A DNA stretch of 64,000 nucleotides from Hyphomicrobiales bacterium. Lineage in GTDB: Bacteria; Pseudomonadota; Alphaproteobacteria; Rhizobiales; Rhizobiaceae. The notes under the pieces were generated by a model, which was given only the letters and a program-made list of their open reading frames with translations, searched no databases and had not been told where the DNA came from. Made by a program: the position numbers and the translations under genes. Of this stretch, positions 34,895 through 43,642 are shown in pieces. The stretch covers positions 124,001-188,000 of the forward strand of contig UBXG01000005.1 in NCBI GenBank assembly GCA_900469475.1, written 5' to 3'. Every line of letters starts with the position of its first letter. The first letter of the stretch is position 1.

Positions 34895-35998
34895 TCAGGT
34901 GTTGAAGCGGAAGTGGATGACGTCGCCGTCCTGGACGACATATTCCTTGCCTTCGTCGCGTGCCTTGCCGGCTTCCTTCGCGCCGGTTTCGCCGTTGTAG
35001 GCGATATAATCGTCATAGGCGATCGTGTTGGCGCGGATGAAGCCGCGTTCGAAATCCGAATGGATGACGCCGGCTGCCTGCGGCGCCTTCGTGCCCTGTT
35101 CGATCGTCCAGGCACGCGTTTCCTTCGGGCCTACGGTGAAGTAGGTGATGAGGTGGAGGAGCTTGTAGCCGGCACGGATCAGACGGTCGAGGCCGGCTTC
35201 ATCGAGGCCGAGCGCGGAGAGGAATTCCTTCGCTTCTTCGTCGGGCAGCTGCGCCACTTCCGCCTCGATGGCGGCGGAGATGATGACGACTTCCGAATTC
35301 TGCTCCTTGGCCATGGCGGCGACGGCGGCCGTGTGCTCGTTGCCGGTTGCGGCATCGCCTTCGGCGACGTTGCAGACGTAGAGCACCGGGTGCGAGGTCA
35401 GAAGGTTCAGACTCTTGAGGATGCGGATCTCTTCGGCGTCGAGTTTCGACAGCAGCGTGCGCACCGGCTTGCCTTCCTGAAGCAATGCGAGCGACGCATC
35501 CATGATCGGCAGCATCGCCATGGATTCCTTGTCCTTACCGGTGGCGCGCTTGCGCGTCTGCTCGGTGCGGCGCTCAAGGCTCTCAAGATCGGCGAGCATC
35601 AGCTCGGTCTCGATCGTCTCGGCATCGGCGACCGGATTGATGCGGCCTTCGACGTGGGTGATGTCGCTGTCTTCGAAGCAGCGCAGCACATGCACGATGG
35701 CATCGACTTCGCGGATATTGGCAAGGAACTGGTTGCCGAGGCCTTCCCCCTTCGAGGCGCCACGGACGAGACCTGCAATATCAACGAAGGAGATGCGCGT
35801 CGGGATCAGTTCCTTCGACTTGGCGATGTCGGCAAGCTTGCGCATGCGTGGATCGGGAACCGCGACTTCACCCGTGTTCGGCTCGATCGTGCAGAACGGA
35901 TAATTCGCCGCCTGCGCCGCCGCCGTCTTGGTCAGCGCGTTGAACAGAGTGGACTTGCCGACATTCGGCAGCCCGACGATACCGCATTTGAAACCCAT
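34895..35998 (-). CDS. ychF: redox-regulated ATPase YchF (Obg-related)
   Basis: A 367-residue P-loop protein of the Obg/YchF group that hydrolyses ATP rather than GTP and interacts with ribosomes. It shows G1 GLPNVGKSTLFNAL, the switch FVDIAGLVRGASKGEG, the coiled-coil insert around KRATGKDKES, and a C-terminal TGS-type domain ending VVQDGDVIHFRFNT. The family's usual NKxD motif is altered to NVAEGD, as known for YchF. It precedes pth in transcription order only after clpS2 and a GNAT gene, part of a broken prs-rplY-pth-ychF neighbourhood. Confidence 0.97.
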   Translation of the reverse strand: MGFKCGIVGLPNVGKSTLFNALTKTAAAQAANYPFCTIEPNTGEVAVPDPRMRKLADIAKSKELIPTRISFVDIAGLVRGASKGEGLGNQFLANIREVDAIVHVLRCFEDSDITHVEGRINPVADAETIETELMLADLESLERRTEQTRKRATGKDKESMAMLPIMDASLALLQEGKPVRTLLSKLDAEEIRILKSLNLLTSHPVLYVCNVAEGDAATGNEHTAAVAAMAKEQNSEVVIISAAIEAEVAQLPDEEAKEFLSALGLDEAGLDRLIRAGYKLLHLITYFTVGPKETRAWTIEQGTKAPQAAGVIHSDFERGFIRANTIAYDDYIAYNGETGAKEAGKARDEGKEYVVQDGDVIHFRFNT

Positions 35999-36226
35999 GG
36001 CACCTTGTCCATATCTTGAAAATCTTTGCAGTGCCTATGGGGGAAGGGCCGTTGCGGGTCAAGTCTTGTGCGGAAGCTGAGCCGATTTTCTGCTGAAAGC
36101 TGGGCTTCCGGGTGGATGCTGGCGGCATTGTCCCCTGACGCAACTGTCCTTGAAGGATGTGGTGCGCTGCACTATAATCCTCTCATTAGCCCAAAACCCT
36201 TTCCCCTGTCGTCAACGGTGATGCCG

Positions 36227-36538
36227 ATGAGTGACAATGATGTTGTCCTGAAGCCAAAGCCTAAAACGAAGCCGAAGGTCGAAAGGCCGAAGCTCTATAA
36301 GATCATTCTCGTGAACGACGATTATACGCCGCGGGAATTCGTTATCATGGTTCTGAAGGCCGTGTTCCGCATGAGTGAGGAGACCGGCTATCGGGTGATG
36401 ATGACCGCACACAAGCTCGGGACCTGCGTGGTTATGGTCTGCGCGCGGGATGTCGCCGAGACGAAGGCGCAAGAGGCGGTCGATCTTGCTAAAAGCGCTG
36501 GATTCCCGCTGATGTTCACGACAGAGCCGGAAGAATAG
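36227..36538 (+). CDS. clpS2: ClpS2, Clp protease adaptor (solo paralog)
   Basis: A 103-residue ClpS adaptor that hands N-degron substrates to ClpAP. The conserved ILVNDDYTPREFVIMVLKAVF is the N-end-rule binding segment; the Lys/Pro-rich N-terminal tail (KPKPKTKPKVERPK) is typical of the alphaproteobacterial ClpS2 branch. It is not adjacent to clpA, unlike ClpS1 genes. Start at 36227 (MSDND) or 36221 (MPMSDND). It lies alone on the plus strand between the divergent ychF and a convergent GNAT gene. Confidence 0.9.
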   Translation: MSDNDVVLKPKPKTKPKVERPKLYKIILVNDDYTPREFVIMVLKAVFRMSEETGYRVMMTAHKLGTCVVMVCARDVAETKAQEAVDLAKSAGFPLMFTTEPEE

Positions 36539-36550
36539 GATCGGCCGTTT

Positions 36551-37027
36551 TCACCGCGCGGGGCGGCGGATATGGAAGCCGGTCTTATCCTGCTTGAAAC
36601 CGCAATTGGCGTAGAAGCGCAGCGTTGCCGGGTTCTTCGAGCCGGTCAGCAGCATGACCTTGTAGCAGCTCTTTTCCCAGGCAGTTGCGAATGCCGCATG
36701 GATGACTGCGCCGGCAAGGCCGCGCTGACGGTAATCGGCGTGGGTTACCACGTTCTCGATCAAAGCATAGGGCGCACCGCCGCGCGTGAGATTGGGAATG
36801 ACGACCAGCGTCACGGACGAGACGGCCCTGTCGCCGTCAAAGGCGGCGAGGATCGTCATGCCGGGATGAGTGAGGATTTCCGCGAGGCGGCTTTGCGCCA
36901 GTTGCAGATCCAACACCGGGTCTTCCGTGTTCAGATGCCGATAAAGCGCAAGCAGCGTCGGAAGGTCCGCCATTGCGACCGAACGGATTGGGAGATTTGC
37001 GGCGTCTGCGACTGCTGGCTGCGGCAC
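36551..37027 (-). CDS. GNAT-family N-acetyltransferase
   Basis: A 158-residue GNAT protein. The acetyl-CoA loop is HADYRQRGLAGAVIHAAF, preceded by ALIENVVT, with the C-terminal LRFYANCGF typical of the fold. The start is GTG at 37027, one base after the pth stop, with an AAGGA site eight bases upstream inside pth. It is therefore co-transcribed and probably translationally coupled to pth. Substrate unknown. Confidence 0.88.
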   Translation of the reverse strand: MPQPAVADAANLPIRSVAMADLPTLLALYRHLNTEDPVLDLQLAQSRLAEILTHPGMTILAAFDGDRAVSSVTLVVIPNLTRGGAPYALIENVVTHADYRQRGLAGAVIHAAFATAWEKSCYKVMLLTGSKNPATLRFYANCGFKQDKTGFHIRRPAR

Positions 37028-37028
37028 C

Positions 37029-37745
37029 TCAATCGTCCTTCTTGCCGAACATCCTCTTCAGCATTTCCGCCATAGGCCCGGTTTCCGGAACCTTTGGCTT
37101 GATCTGATTGCGCGCCTGATGGATGTGGGACTTGGCGGGCGCTTTCTTTTCCGGCTTCGGTGCGTCTTCTTCCGGCTTGCCGCCGAGGGCAAGCGCGATC
37201 TTGTTCATCAGCTGCGAATCCTCGCCGCGCACCAGCATGTCGGCATTGTCGGCGAGTGCATCGAACAACGGGTCCAGCCAGTCCTTGTCCACTTTGGCGA
37301 AATCGCCGAGAACGTGGTTGTGCACCAGTTCCTTGGCGCCGGGATGACCGATGCCCAGCCGCAGACGGCGATATTCCTTGCCGCAATGGGCATCGATCGA
37401 CTTGATGCCGTTGTGACCGCCATGGCCGCCGCCGGTCTTCAGCCGCGCCTTGCCGGCCGGCAGGTCGAGTTCATCGTAGATGACAACGAGATCGGACGGC
37501 TGGAGCTTGTAGAAGCGCATGGCTTCGCCGACGGCTTCGCCTGAGAGGTTCATGAAAGTCTGCGGCTTGATGAGCAGGACCTTCTGGCCGCCGAGTTCGC
37601 CTTCGGCAATCTCCGCCTTGAATTTCTTAGACCAGGGCGAAAAGCTGTGGCGACGATAGATCGCATCTACGGCCATGAAGCCGATGTTGTGGCGGTTGCC
37701 TTGATACTTGGCGCCCGGATTGCCGAGGCCCGCGATGAGAAGCAT
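37029..37745 (-). CDS. pth: peptidyl-tRNA hydrolase
   Basis: Pth releases tRNA from peptidyl-tRNA that drops off ribosomes. The 238-residue protein begins [20 protein letters not shown], with the catalytic His in RHNIGF, then [26 protein letters not shown] and [11 protein letters not shown]. The C-terminal 50 residues form a Lys/Pro/Glu-rich tail that is longer than in E. coli but common in rhizobia. The start at 37745 has AAGGG nine bases upstream; 37754 (MKRM) is an alternative. It couples to a downstream GNAT gene. Confidence 0.97.
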   Translation of the reverse strand: MLLIAGLGNPGAKYQGNRHNIGFMAVDAIYRRHSFSPWSKKFKAEIAEGELGGQKVLLIKPQTFMNLSGEAVGEAMRFYKLQPSDLVVIYDELDLPAGKARLKTGGGHGGHNGIKSIDAHCGKEYRRLRLGIGHPGAKELVHNHVLGDFAKVDKDWLDPLFDALADNADMLVRGEDSQLMNKIALALGGKPEEDAPKPEKKAPAKSHIHQARNQIKPKVPETGPMAEMLKRMFGKKDD

Positions 37746-37818
37746 GCGCTTCATCCCTTGGAAAATACCGATGCCCTTCACCACAGCGATTTGACGGCAA
37801 AGTCAAGGCGGCATGCGG

Positions 37819-38562
37819 TCAGTCGCCCAGGTGAAGGCCGTACTTCAGGAAAATCTGGCGCTGCGTGCCGTTTGCGATCAGCATGTCGAGCGCCGTCTGC
37901 ATTCTGCCTTGGAGTTCGGCAGGAAAATCCTTCTGGCATGCAATGCCCATGGGCTGCTGGGAAAGGATCGTCACTTTCTCGACGGCATTGCCTTCTTTGC
38001 GCAGCTTGTCGAAATAAAATTCCGAGATCGGCATCAAGTCGATACGATCGCTCATCAGCTTCTTCAGGGTAGCTTTGAAATCGCTGCCGATGTCGATGCG
38101 CGGGAAATTATTCCGGCGCAGGATCGCTTCCGTATAATCTTCGCGCCATGTGCCGACGATATATTTCTTGGCTTCGGCGATGGTCGTTGCGGCAACATTG
38201 GAGCCGCTATGCTTGATTAGAACGTTACGGTCGATCAGCAGCGGCTGTATCCATTTAAAGAGCTTGTCGCGCTCCTCATTATGCGCAGTGACGAATACGC
38301 AGGTCATCGGCTCCGCCAAAGCCTGATTGTAGGCTCTCGCCCACGGCATGACATCGATCGTGTAGTCGACTCCGATATCGGCCATAAGCTTTTGTATCTG
38401 CTCGGTGGCTGCGCCGACGGGCGTCTTGCCTTCACGATAGTTGAAGGGTGGATATTCCTCGGTGGTGAAATGAACGCTTTCGGCGCGGGCCGGAAAGAGA
38501 CATGAAAACGAAAGCAGGCTGGTGGCGATTATGAACAGCAGCCCTCGCATCCGGCTCTCCAT
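37819..38562 (-). CDS. periplasmic solute-binding protein (SBP family 3)
   Basis: A 247-residue exported protein. A signal peptide (MRGLLFIIATSLLSFSCLFPARA) is followed by VHFTTEEYPPFNYREG, the standard start of amino-acid-type binding proteins, and a two-lobe fold ends in QRQIFLKYGL. No permease or ATPase genes are near. Its ATG follows the stop of the membrane GGDEF/EAL gene by two bases, so it is co-transcribed with it; it may therefore deliver a ligand signal to that protein rather than feed a transporter. The ligand is unknown. Confidence 0.87.
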   Translation of the reverse strand: MESRMRGLLFIIATSLLSFSCLFPARAESVHFTTEEYPPFNYREGKTPVGAATEQIQKLMADIGVDYTIDVMPWARAYNQALAEPMTCVFVTAHNEERDKLFKWIQPLLIDRNVLIKHSGSNVAATTIAEAKKYIVGTWREDYTEAILRRNNFPRIDIGSDFKATLKKLMSDRIDLMPISEFYFDKLRKEGNAVEKVTILSQQPMGIACQKDFPAELQGRMQTALDMLIANGTQRQIFLKYGLHLGD

Positions 38563-38564
38563 TG

Positions 38565-40931
38565 CTATGACGCCTGCGCCACGGGGGAAGGGCGGTCTTC
38601 CTGCAGGCTCGCCAGCGTCTTCATGAGGTTGTCGGGATGCAGCGGGCGATAGAAAAGATAGCCTTGGCCGTAGTCGATACCCATCGTACGAAGGGTTGCG
38701 CATTCCTCTTCCGTTTCCACGCCTTCGGCAATCACCGTACAGTTCATCTTGTGCGACAGAGTGGTAATGCTTTCGACCAGCATGCGGCTCTTGGCGCTGA
38801 CATCGGAGGCGGTATCATTGATCGCGCGGATGAAGGATTGGTCGATCTTGATGATATCGACCGGGAAGCGGTTTATATAGCTCAGCGAGGAATAGCCCGT
38901 GCCGAAATCGTCGAGCGCGATGCGGCAGCCATAGCGGCAGATCTCGTTGATGACCATGCGCGTCTCAGGATTGTCGTCCATGAGCACGGCCTCGGTGATT
39001 TCCACGACGATGCGCCGGGGTGCGATTTCGTAGCGTGACAACAGAGCCGCCATGCGCAGCGGCAATTCGGATTCGAATTGCAGCGGCGAGAAGTTGATGG
39101 CGAGATAGGTATCCTGCATGCCCTCGATCCGCGAGAGACGGGCAAAATCGGCGATAGCCTTCTCCATGATGCGGTTGCCGATGCGAATGATCGAGCCGGT
39201 CTCTTCTGCGACCTCGATGATGCGGCCAGGGGGCAGGATACCTTTCTGCGGGTGATGCAGGCGCATCAGCGCCTCGAAGCCGGCGATAGAGCGGTCATCT
39301 ATATTCACCACGGGCTGCAGATAGGCCTCGAACCAGTCTTCGTTGAGGCCGGTTTCGATATGGCTCTCGAGTTCGGCGCGGCGGCGGGAATCGTCCAGCA
39401 TGCCGTTGTCGAAAATCTGTGCGCCATTCTTGCCATCGCGCTTCTTGGCATACATGGCGATATCGGATTTCAACAGCAGTTCCGCCGCATTGGTGGCTTG
39501 ACGCGGGTAGATCGCGATCCCGATGCTGGCGCTGAGGCGCGCATCGCCGACGAAGGGCGCCTCGAAGACCTCGGCGATGAGGGCGGTCATTTCGATTGCT
39601 CTTGCTTCGGCATTCTCGGCCAGAAGCAGCATGGCAAATTCATCGCCGCCGAGGCGGGCGGCAATATCGCCCGGCGTCATGCATTTCTGCAGGCGCGATA
39701 CCAATTCGCGCAGTGCAGCGTCGCCGGCGGCGTGGCCCATATTGTCGTTGATCCATTTGAAACGGTCGAGATCGACGAAGAGGCAGGCGAGTTCGCGCTT
39801 GCGCAGGTCGGCTTCGTTGATCTTGGCATCCAGCGCGCTCTCGAAGCCCTGGCGGTTGAGAAGGCCGGTCAGATGGTCGGTAATCGCCTGTCGCAGAATA
39901 CGGTCTTCGGATTGCTTGAGTTCGGTGACGTCGGTCATGACGGAGAGCGACAGGCCATCCTGGATCGCTGTTGTCTCAAGGATAAGGACATCCATGACCC
40001 TCCCATCCCGGCAGAGGAATTTTACCGTGACGTCGATGCGGGCGGCGCTGTGGGTGTTGCCGCGTTTGCGCTCGATATATTGCGTGCGCGAATCCGGCGA
40101 GACCAGGCTCGCAAACTCGCGTCCGATCACTTCGGCACGATCATAGCCCGTGGTGGCAAGCCAATAGTCGCTGACGGCCGCGATGCACTCGTCCTTGTCG
40201 AGCGAAAAGAGCATAGCGGGCGTTAGATTATAGGTGTCGGTTGCCCGGCGGTGGGCAAGCTTAAGTTCGTTTTCCTCTCGCTGCAGCTTGCTCTGCATGT
40301 CGTTGAAACTGCTTGCAAGCCGGCCCATTTCATCATTCGACTGCCAGTCGACATGATGGCGCGAGCCGAGCCTTCGCGTCGCCTCGATGGCATGCGTCAA
40401 CCGCATCAGCGGCTGGATGACGAAGATGCGATTGCCGATCAGCGCCGCGCCGAACACAGTCAGGACGGCGAAGATGAAGATGGAGATGAAGACGATCTCC
40501 TCGCTCTTCAGGCCGTCGAAGAGGCCGAGCTTAGGATAATAGACCGTGATGGTCCCAAGCCGTTTCGCACCATCGATGCCGTTATAGATGATCGGCCGGT
40601 CAATGGACTCGAGATCGCCCTTGTATGATTTCGGAATGGTCGATTGCGTGACGTCGAGCTGGCCGGAAAGATCGCGGACATTGACACGGACGATCGCGCC
40701 TTCCGCAACGGTCGTCGCACTGATCTGGGTCACGCTGTCTTCGTCCAGATCCCATAGCGGTTTTGCAAGGGCTTGGGCATTGGCGACGAGGAGAACGGTT
40801 ATGTGATCCTTGATTTCCTTTTCCGCGCGTTCGGACGACAGAAAAAGGAATAGGACGAAGAGTGGCGCCACGAAAATCAGTAGCGCACCGCAGACGATCG
40901 CGAAAAACCTGTTTTCGACCGAATGACTCAT
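38565..40931 (-). CDS. membrane HAMP-PAS-GGDEF-EAL protein (c-di-GMP turnover)
   Basis: A 788-residue inner-membrane signalling protein. Helix 1 (about 8-32), a periplasmic segment (33-145), helix 2 (147-170), HAMP (171-225), PAS (about 230-345), then GGDEF (intact at 428-432) and EAL (EALMR at 553-557, DDFGTGYSSLSY and AEGVETEEE). The inhibitory RxxD site before GGDEF is degenerate (TPGD, 418-421). Both cyclase and phosphodiesterase motifs look intact, so it could make or degrade c-di-GMP. It precedes the binding-protein gene by two bases. Start MSHSVENRFF. Confidence 0.93.
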   Translation of the reverse strand: MSHSVENRFFAIVCGALLIFVAPLFVLFLFLSSERAEKEIKDHITVLLVANAQALAKPLWDLDEDSVTQISATTVAEGAIVRVNVRDLSGQLDVTQSTIPKSYKGDLESIDRPIIYNGIDGAKRLGTITVYYPKLGLFDGLKSEEIVFISIFIFAVLTVFGAALIGNRIFVIQPLMRLTHAIEATRRLGSRHHVDWQSNDEMGRLASSFNDMQSKLQREENELKLAHRRATDTYNLTPAMLFSLDKDECIAAVSDYWLATTGYDRAEVIGREFASLVSPDSRTQYIERKRGNTHSAARIDVTVKFLCRDGRVMDVLILETTAIQDGLSLSVMTDVTELKQSEDRILRQAITDHLTGLLNRQGFESALDAKINEADLRKRELACLFVDLDRFKWINDNMGHAAGDAALRELVSRLQKCMTPGDIAARLGGDEFAMLLLAENAEARAIEMTALIAEVFEAPFVGDARLSASIGIAIYPRQATNAAELLLKSDIAMYAKKRDGKNGAQIFDNGMLDDSRRRAELESHIETGLNEDWFEAYLQPVVNIDDRSIAGFEALMRLHHPQKGILPPGRIIEVAEETGSIIRIGNRIMEKAIADFARLSRIEGMQDTYLAINFSPLQFESELPLRMAALLSRYEIAPRRIVVEITEAVLMDDNPETRMVINEICRYGCRIALDDFGTGYSSLSYINRFPVDIIKIDQSFIRAINDTASDVSAKSRMLVESITTLSHKMNCTVIAEGVETEEECATLRTMGIDYGQGYLFYRPLHPDNLMKTLASLQEDRPSPVAQAS

Positions 40932-41113
40932 AATTCCGTTAGCTCCCCAGCCATAGACCAGCAGATCTTGGGGCCGCATTCTGCAACTCTTTCGCGTAGG
41001 TTTTCATGAATCCGTTAAATGTTGCTGAAACTGTGGGGTTAATGGAAATCAACCAATAGTATAGATTCCAAGTCGTTCTTAGTTTTGCTTTCTCTAATAT
41101 TTATTTCTAGGCA

Positions 41114-41143
41114 TAAAAAAACCGCCGCCCCAGAGGGCGGCGG
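41114..41143 (-). terminator. terminator of rplY
   Basis: On the minus strand CCGCCGCCC and GGGCGGCGG form a 9-bp perfect stem (41122-41143) followed by a run of seven Us. A strong intrinsic terminator just downstream of rplY. Confidence 0.93.
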
Positions 41144-41172
41144 GTCTCAATGTGCGGGCTTGAAGATGCCAA

Positions 41173-41790
41173 TCAGGCGCTGGCTTCTTCGCCGCCTTCA
41201 GCTTCGTCTTCAGCAAGGCCGGCGGCCGGGGCAACGATCGTTGCGATCGTGAAGTCGCGGTCGGTGATAACCGGGGTCACGTTCTTCGGCAGCTTGATGG
41301 CGGAGATGTGGATGCTGTCGCCGCTCTTCAGGCCCGTGAGGTCAACGGTGAAGAATTCCGGGATCGCATCGGCCGGGCAATGAACTTCGACTTCGTGGCG
41401 AACGATGTTCAGCACGCCGCCAGCCTTGAGGCCAGGCGACTTCTCGTGGTTTTCGAAGTGAACCGGGATTTCGACGGTAACCGCCGTGTTGCCGGAAACA
41501 CGCAGGAAATCGACGTGAAGCGTGAAGTCGCGGACCGGATCGAGCTGGTAGTCCTTCGGCAGAACCTTGATCTTCTTGCCGTCGACGTCGATCGTGGCGA
41601 TCGTCGTGAGGAAACCACCGGCGTGGATGCGCTTCGTCACCTCATTGGTGTTGAGGGCGATGGAAACGGGGGCCTGCTTGTCACCATAGATGACAGCGGG
41701 GATCAGACCATTGCGGCGAAGTTCACGGGCGGACCCCTTACCAACCCGTTCGCGCGCCTCGGCCTTGAGCTCGTAGCTTTCGTGGCTCAT
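41173..41790 (-). CDS. rplY: 50S ribosomal protein L25/general stress protein Ctc
   Basis: A 205-residue long-form L25 (Ctc type) that binds 5S rRNA. The N-terminal L25 domain is seen in [20 protein letters not shown] and [13 protein letters not shown], with the beta-rich C-terminal TL5 domain following, and an acidic Glu/Ala-rich tail. A promoter (41916-41944) and terminator bracket it as a single-gene unit. It belongs with pth, ychF and prs in the typical alphaproteobacterial neighbourhood. Confidence 0.96.
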   Translation of the reverse strand: MSHESYELKAEARERVGKGSARELRRNGLIPAVIYGDKQAPVSIALNTNEVTKRIHAGGFLTTIATIDVDGKKIKVLPKDYQLDPVRDFTLHVDFLRVSGNTAVTVEIPVHFENHEKSPGLKAGGVLNIVRHEVEVHCPADAIPEFFTVDLTGLKSGDSIHISAIKLPKNVTPVITDRDFTIATIVAPAAGLAEDEAEGGEEASA

Positions 41791-41915
41791 AGCTATTCCT
41801 TTCGAGGTTATTTGGAGAGTTCAGTCGGTCGGCCTACGCCGCATCGCTTGAACTGGAGGAGGGTATGCCCTGCCTCATCCGCGTTGCCTCCAAGGGTGTC
41901 TACGCGGACGCGTGG

Positions 41916-41944
41916 CGTATAATACAAAGCGGCCGAAGGTGCAA
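41916..41944 (-). promoter_or_regulatory. putative promoter of rplY
   Basis: On the minus strand TTGCAC (41939-41944), a 17-bp spacer and TATACG (41916-41921) resemble the rhizobial housekeeping consensus. The 5' leader would be about 120 nt. Confidence 0.45.
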
Positions 41945-42089
41945 GCACCCCTGGAATCGGGGCCTTGTGATGACATTGCAACTGCCGCCGACAAGCCTGC
42001 GACTATGCCTCTATCAACGGCTTGACATATATCCTCAGCCCCATCAACAGTCGAATGCAATCGTTCCGGATCAAAAGGAGAGATCGGGC

Positions 42090-43532
42090 ATGCGTTCCAG
42101 GGTCATCGCCGCCGCGGTTTTTTCCATGGGTCTTGCTGGTGTCTCACACGCAGCCGACGTGAACGAGCAAGGTGCCAAGGAACTCCGCAATGTTCTGACG
42201 CATTCGCTTTCGCAGGACCTTGCCCGCAGCGATTTCGTGACCGTAAAACCGGCCGGCGATCAATATGAGATCACCTATGATCTTGCGAAATTCTTCGACA
42301 AGATCAATTCGAGCGCGTTTTCGGTGACGGGTTTCAAGCCGCTCTCCCTTTTCGCACAGCCTGTCGAGCAGGGAAGGTGGCATCTGACGGGCGACAACAG
42401 TCTCGATGTCGCCTTGCATTCGCCGACCTCGGACATTGCCTATTCCATCGCTTCCAGCTCTTTTGACGGTGTTTTCGATCCTGCCATCGAAATGATGCGG
42501 TCGATGGGTATCAAGAGCAGCGGCGTGAAATTTTCGAGCGCCGGCGGCGGTCAGAAAAGCGGGCGCAAGATCGATGCGACCATCGACAGCGCCTCATTCG
42601 CTCACACGGTCACCGACAGCAGCGAAGCGGGTAAGGTCGATCTGCAATTGCAAGGTACGCTGCAGCGCTTGCATGAGCAGGTGACGCTGCGGCCGGATGC
42701 GGCGCCGATCACTTTCAGCGCCGACAGCGTCGATACCAACCTTACTGCCACCAGCCTGCCGGTGAAGGATCTGCGCGCGCTCATCCGGTTCTTCGTTCAA
42801 CACGTCAAGGCCAAGCAACTTTCGCAAAGTGGCAGCGAAAAGTTCGAGCAGCTGGTCCATCAGGCTCTGCCGGTTTTCGGCTCGCTCGGCAAGACCGTGA
42901 CCGTGAACAACGCGCTGGTGGCAACGGAGAAGGGCAAGGTCGGCGTCAAGCGTATCGATTACAGTTTCAAGATGGACGGTCTGACCAAGGCTTCGAACGT
43001 CAACCTGGAGCTTAGGGCCGAGCAGTTTACGCCCGATGCGGGTCTTGTGCCGGCTGCTTTTGTGCCCTTCCTGCCCGCGATGGTGGATGTTCAGCTCGGC
43101 GTGCCCAATATCAATTTCTCCGGCCTCATCGATGCTGGCCTCGATTCAATTGTCGCGCGGGCGACGCCGGTTTCCGGTGAGGCTCTGAAACGCACGATGT
43201 TCCCGAGCGGTTATGGAACGCTGGAGTTTCCGAAGATCAGCGCAAAATCTGATGTCTACGACGTCGAGGTTTCCGGCGAGCTGAAGGGCTCGACCAAGCC
43301 GCATTCCGGCTTTTCGCTGCAGGCGACGATCCTGGCGCGCGACTTCGACAAGACGGTGGCCGCCATGCAAGAGGCTGCCAAGACCCAGCCTCGCTTGAAC
43401 AGTGTTTCCTTCAGCCTGATAGCCGCAAAGGGTTTTGCCAAGACCGACCCGGACGGCCGTCTGCGCTGGGACGTCACCATGGATGAAGACCGAACGGTGA
43501 CGGTCAACGGACAGGTGATGAAGAAGCCTTGA
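42090..43532 (+). CDS. exported protein of unknown function, first of a tandem pair
   Basis: A 480-residue protein with a cleavable signal peptide (MRSRVIAAAVFSMGLAGVSHA, cut near residue 21) and a mature start ADVNEQGAKELRNVL. The rest is soluble, probably beta-rich and periplasmic. It is alignable along its full length to the next gene, sharing GVFDPA, PNxNFS, FPKIS, LARDxDKT, AAKGFAKTD and NGQV. AAAGGAGAG supports the start. I do not recognise a family. It lies upstream of a paralog and an MFS transporter, inside an apparent insertion between rplY and prs. Confidence 0.8.
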   Translation: MRSRVIAAAVFSMGLAGVSHAADVNEQGAKELRNVLTHSLSQDLARSDFVTVKPAGDQYEITYDLAKFFDKINSSAFSVTGFKPLSLFAQPVEQGRWHLTGDNSLDVALHSPTSDIAYSIASSSFDGVFDPAIEMMRSMGIKSSGVKFSSAGGGQKSGRKIDATIDSASFAHTVTDSSEAGKVDLQLQGTLQRLHEQVTLRPDAAPITFSADSVDTNLTATSLPVKDLRALIRFFVQHVKAKQLSQSGSEKFEQLVHQALPVFGSLGKTVTVNNALVATEKGKVGVKRIDYSFKMDGLTKASNVNLELRAEQFTPDAGLVPAAFVPFLPAMVDVQLGVPNINFSGLIDAGLDSIVARATPVSGEALKRTMFPSGYGTLEFPKISAKSDVYDVEVSGELKGSTKPHSGFSLQATILARDFDKTVAAMQEAAKTQPRLNSVSFSLIAAKGFAKTDPDGRLRWDVTMDEDRTVTVNGQVMKKP

Positions 43533-43642
43533 AGTTTGAGGGTAAGCCCATGTATCAGGGCGATGATAAAGTTCCATGTAAAAGGCCGGTTGGCGCCTTC
43601 CAGGTTTCCACGTTTCTTTTCCATCATATTTGGGGGTGAGTT

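Noticed and set aside
42022..42050. A TTGACA box as promoter for the first exported paralog
   Set aside because: The -35 match is perfect, but no acceptable -10 hexamer occurs at 16-18 bp spacing.
41865..42089. An in-frame upstream extension of the first exported paralog with its own GGAGGAGGG site
   Set aside because: It would bury the clear signal peptide internally, and a good ribosome binding site directly precedes the chosen ATG; the upstream part also overlaps the rplY promoter.
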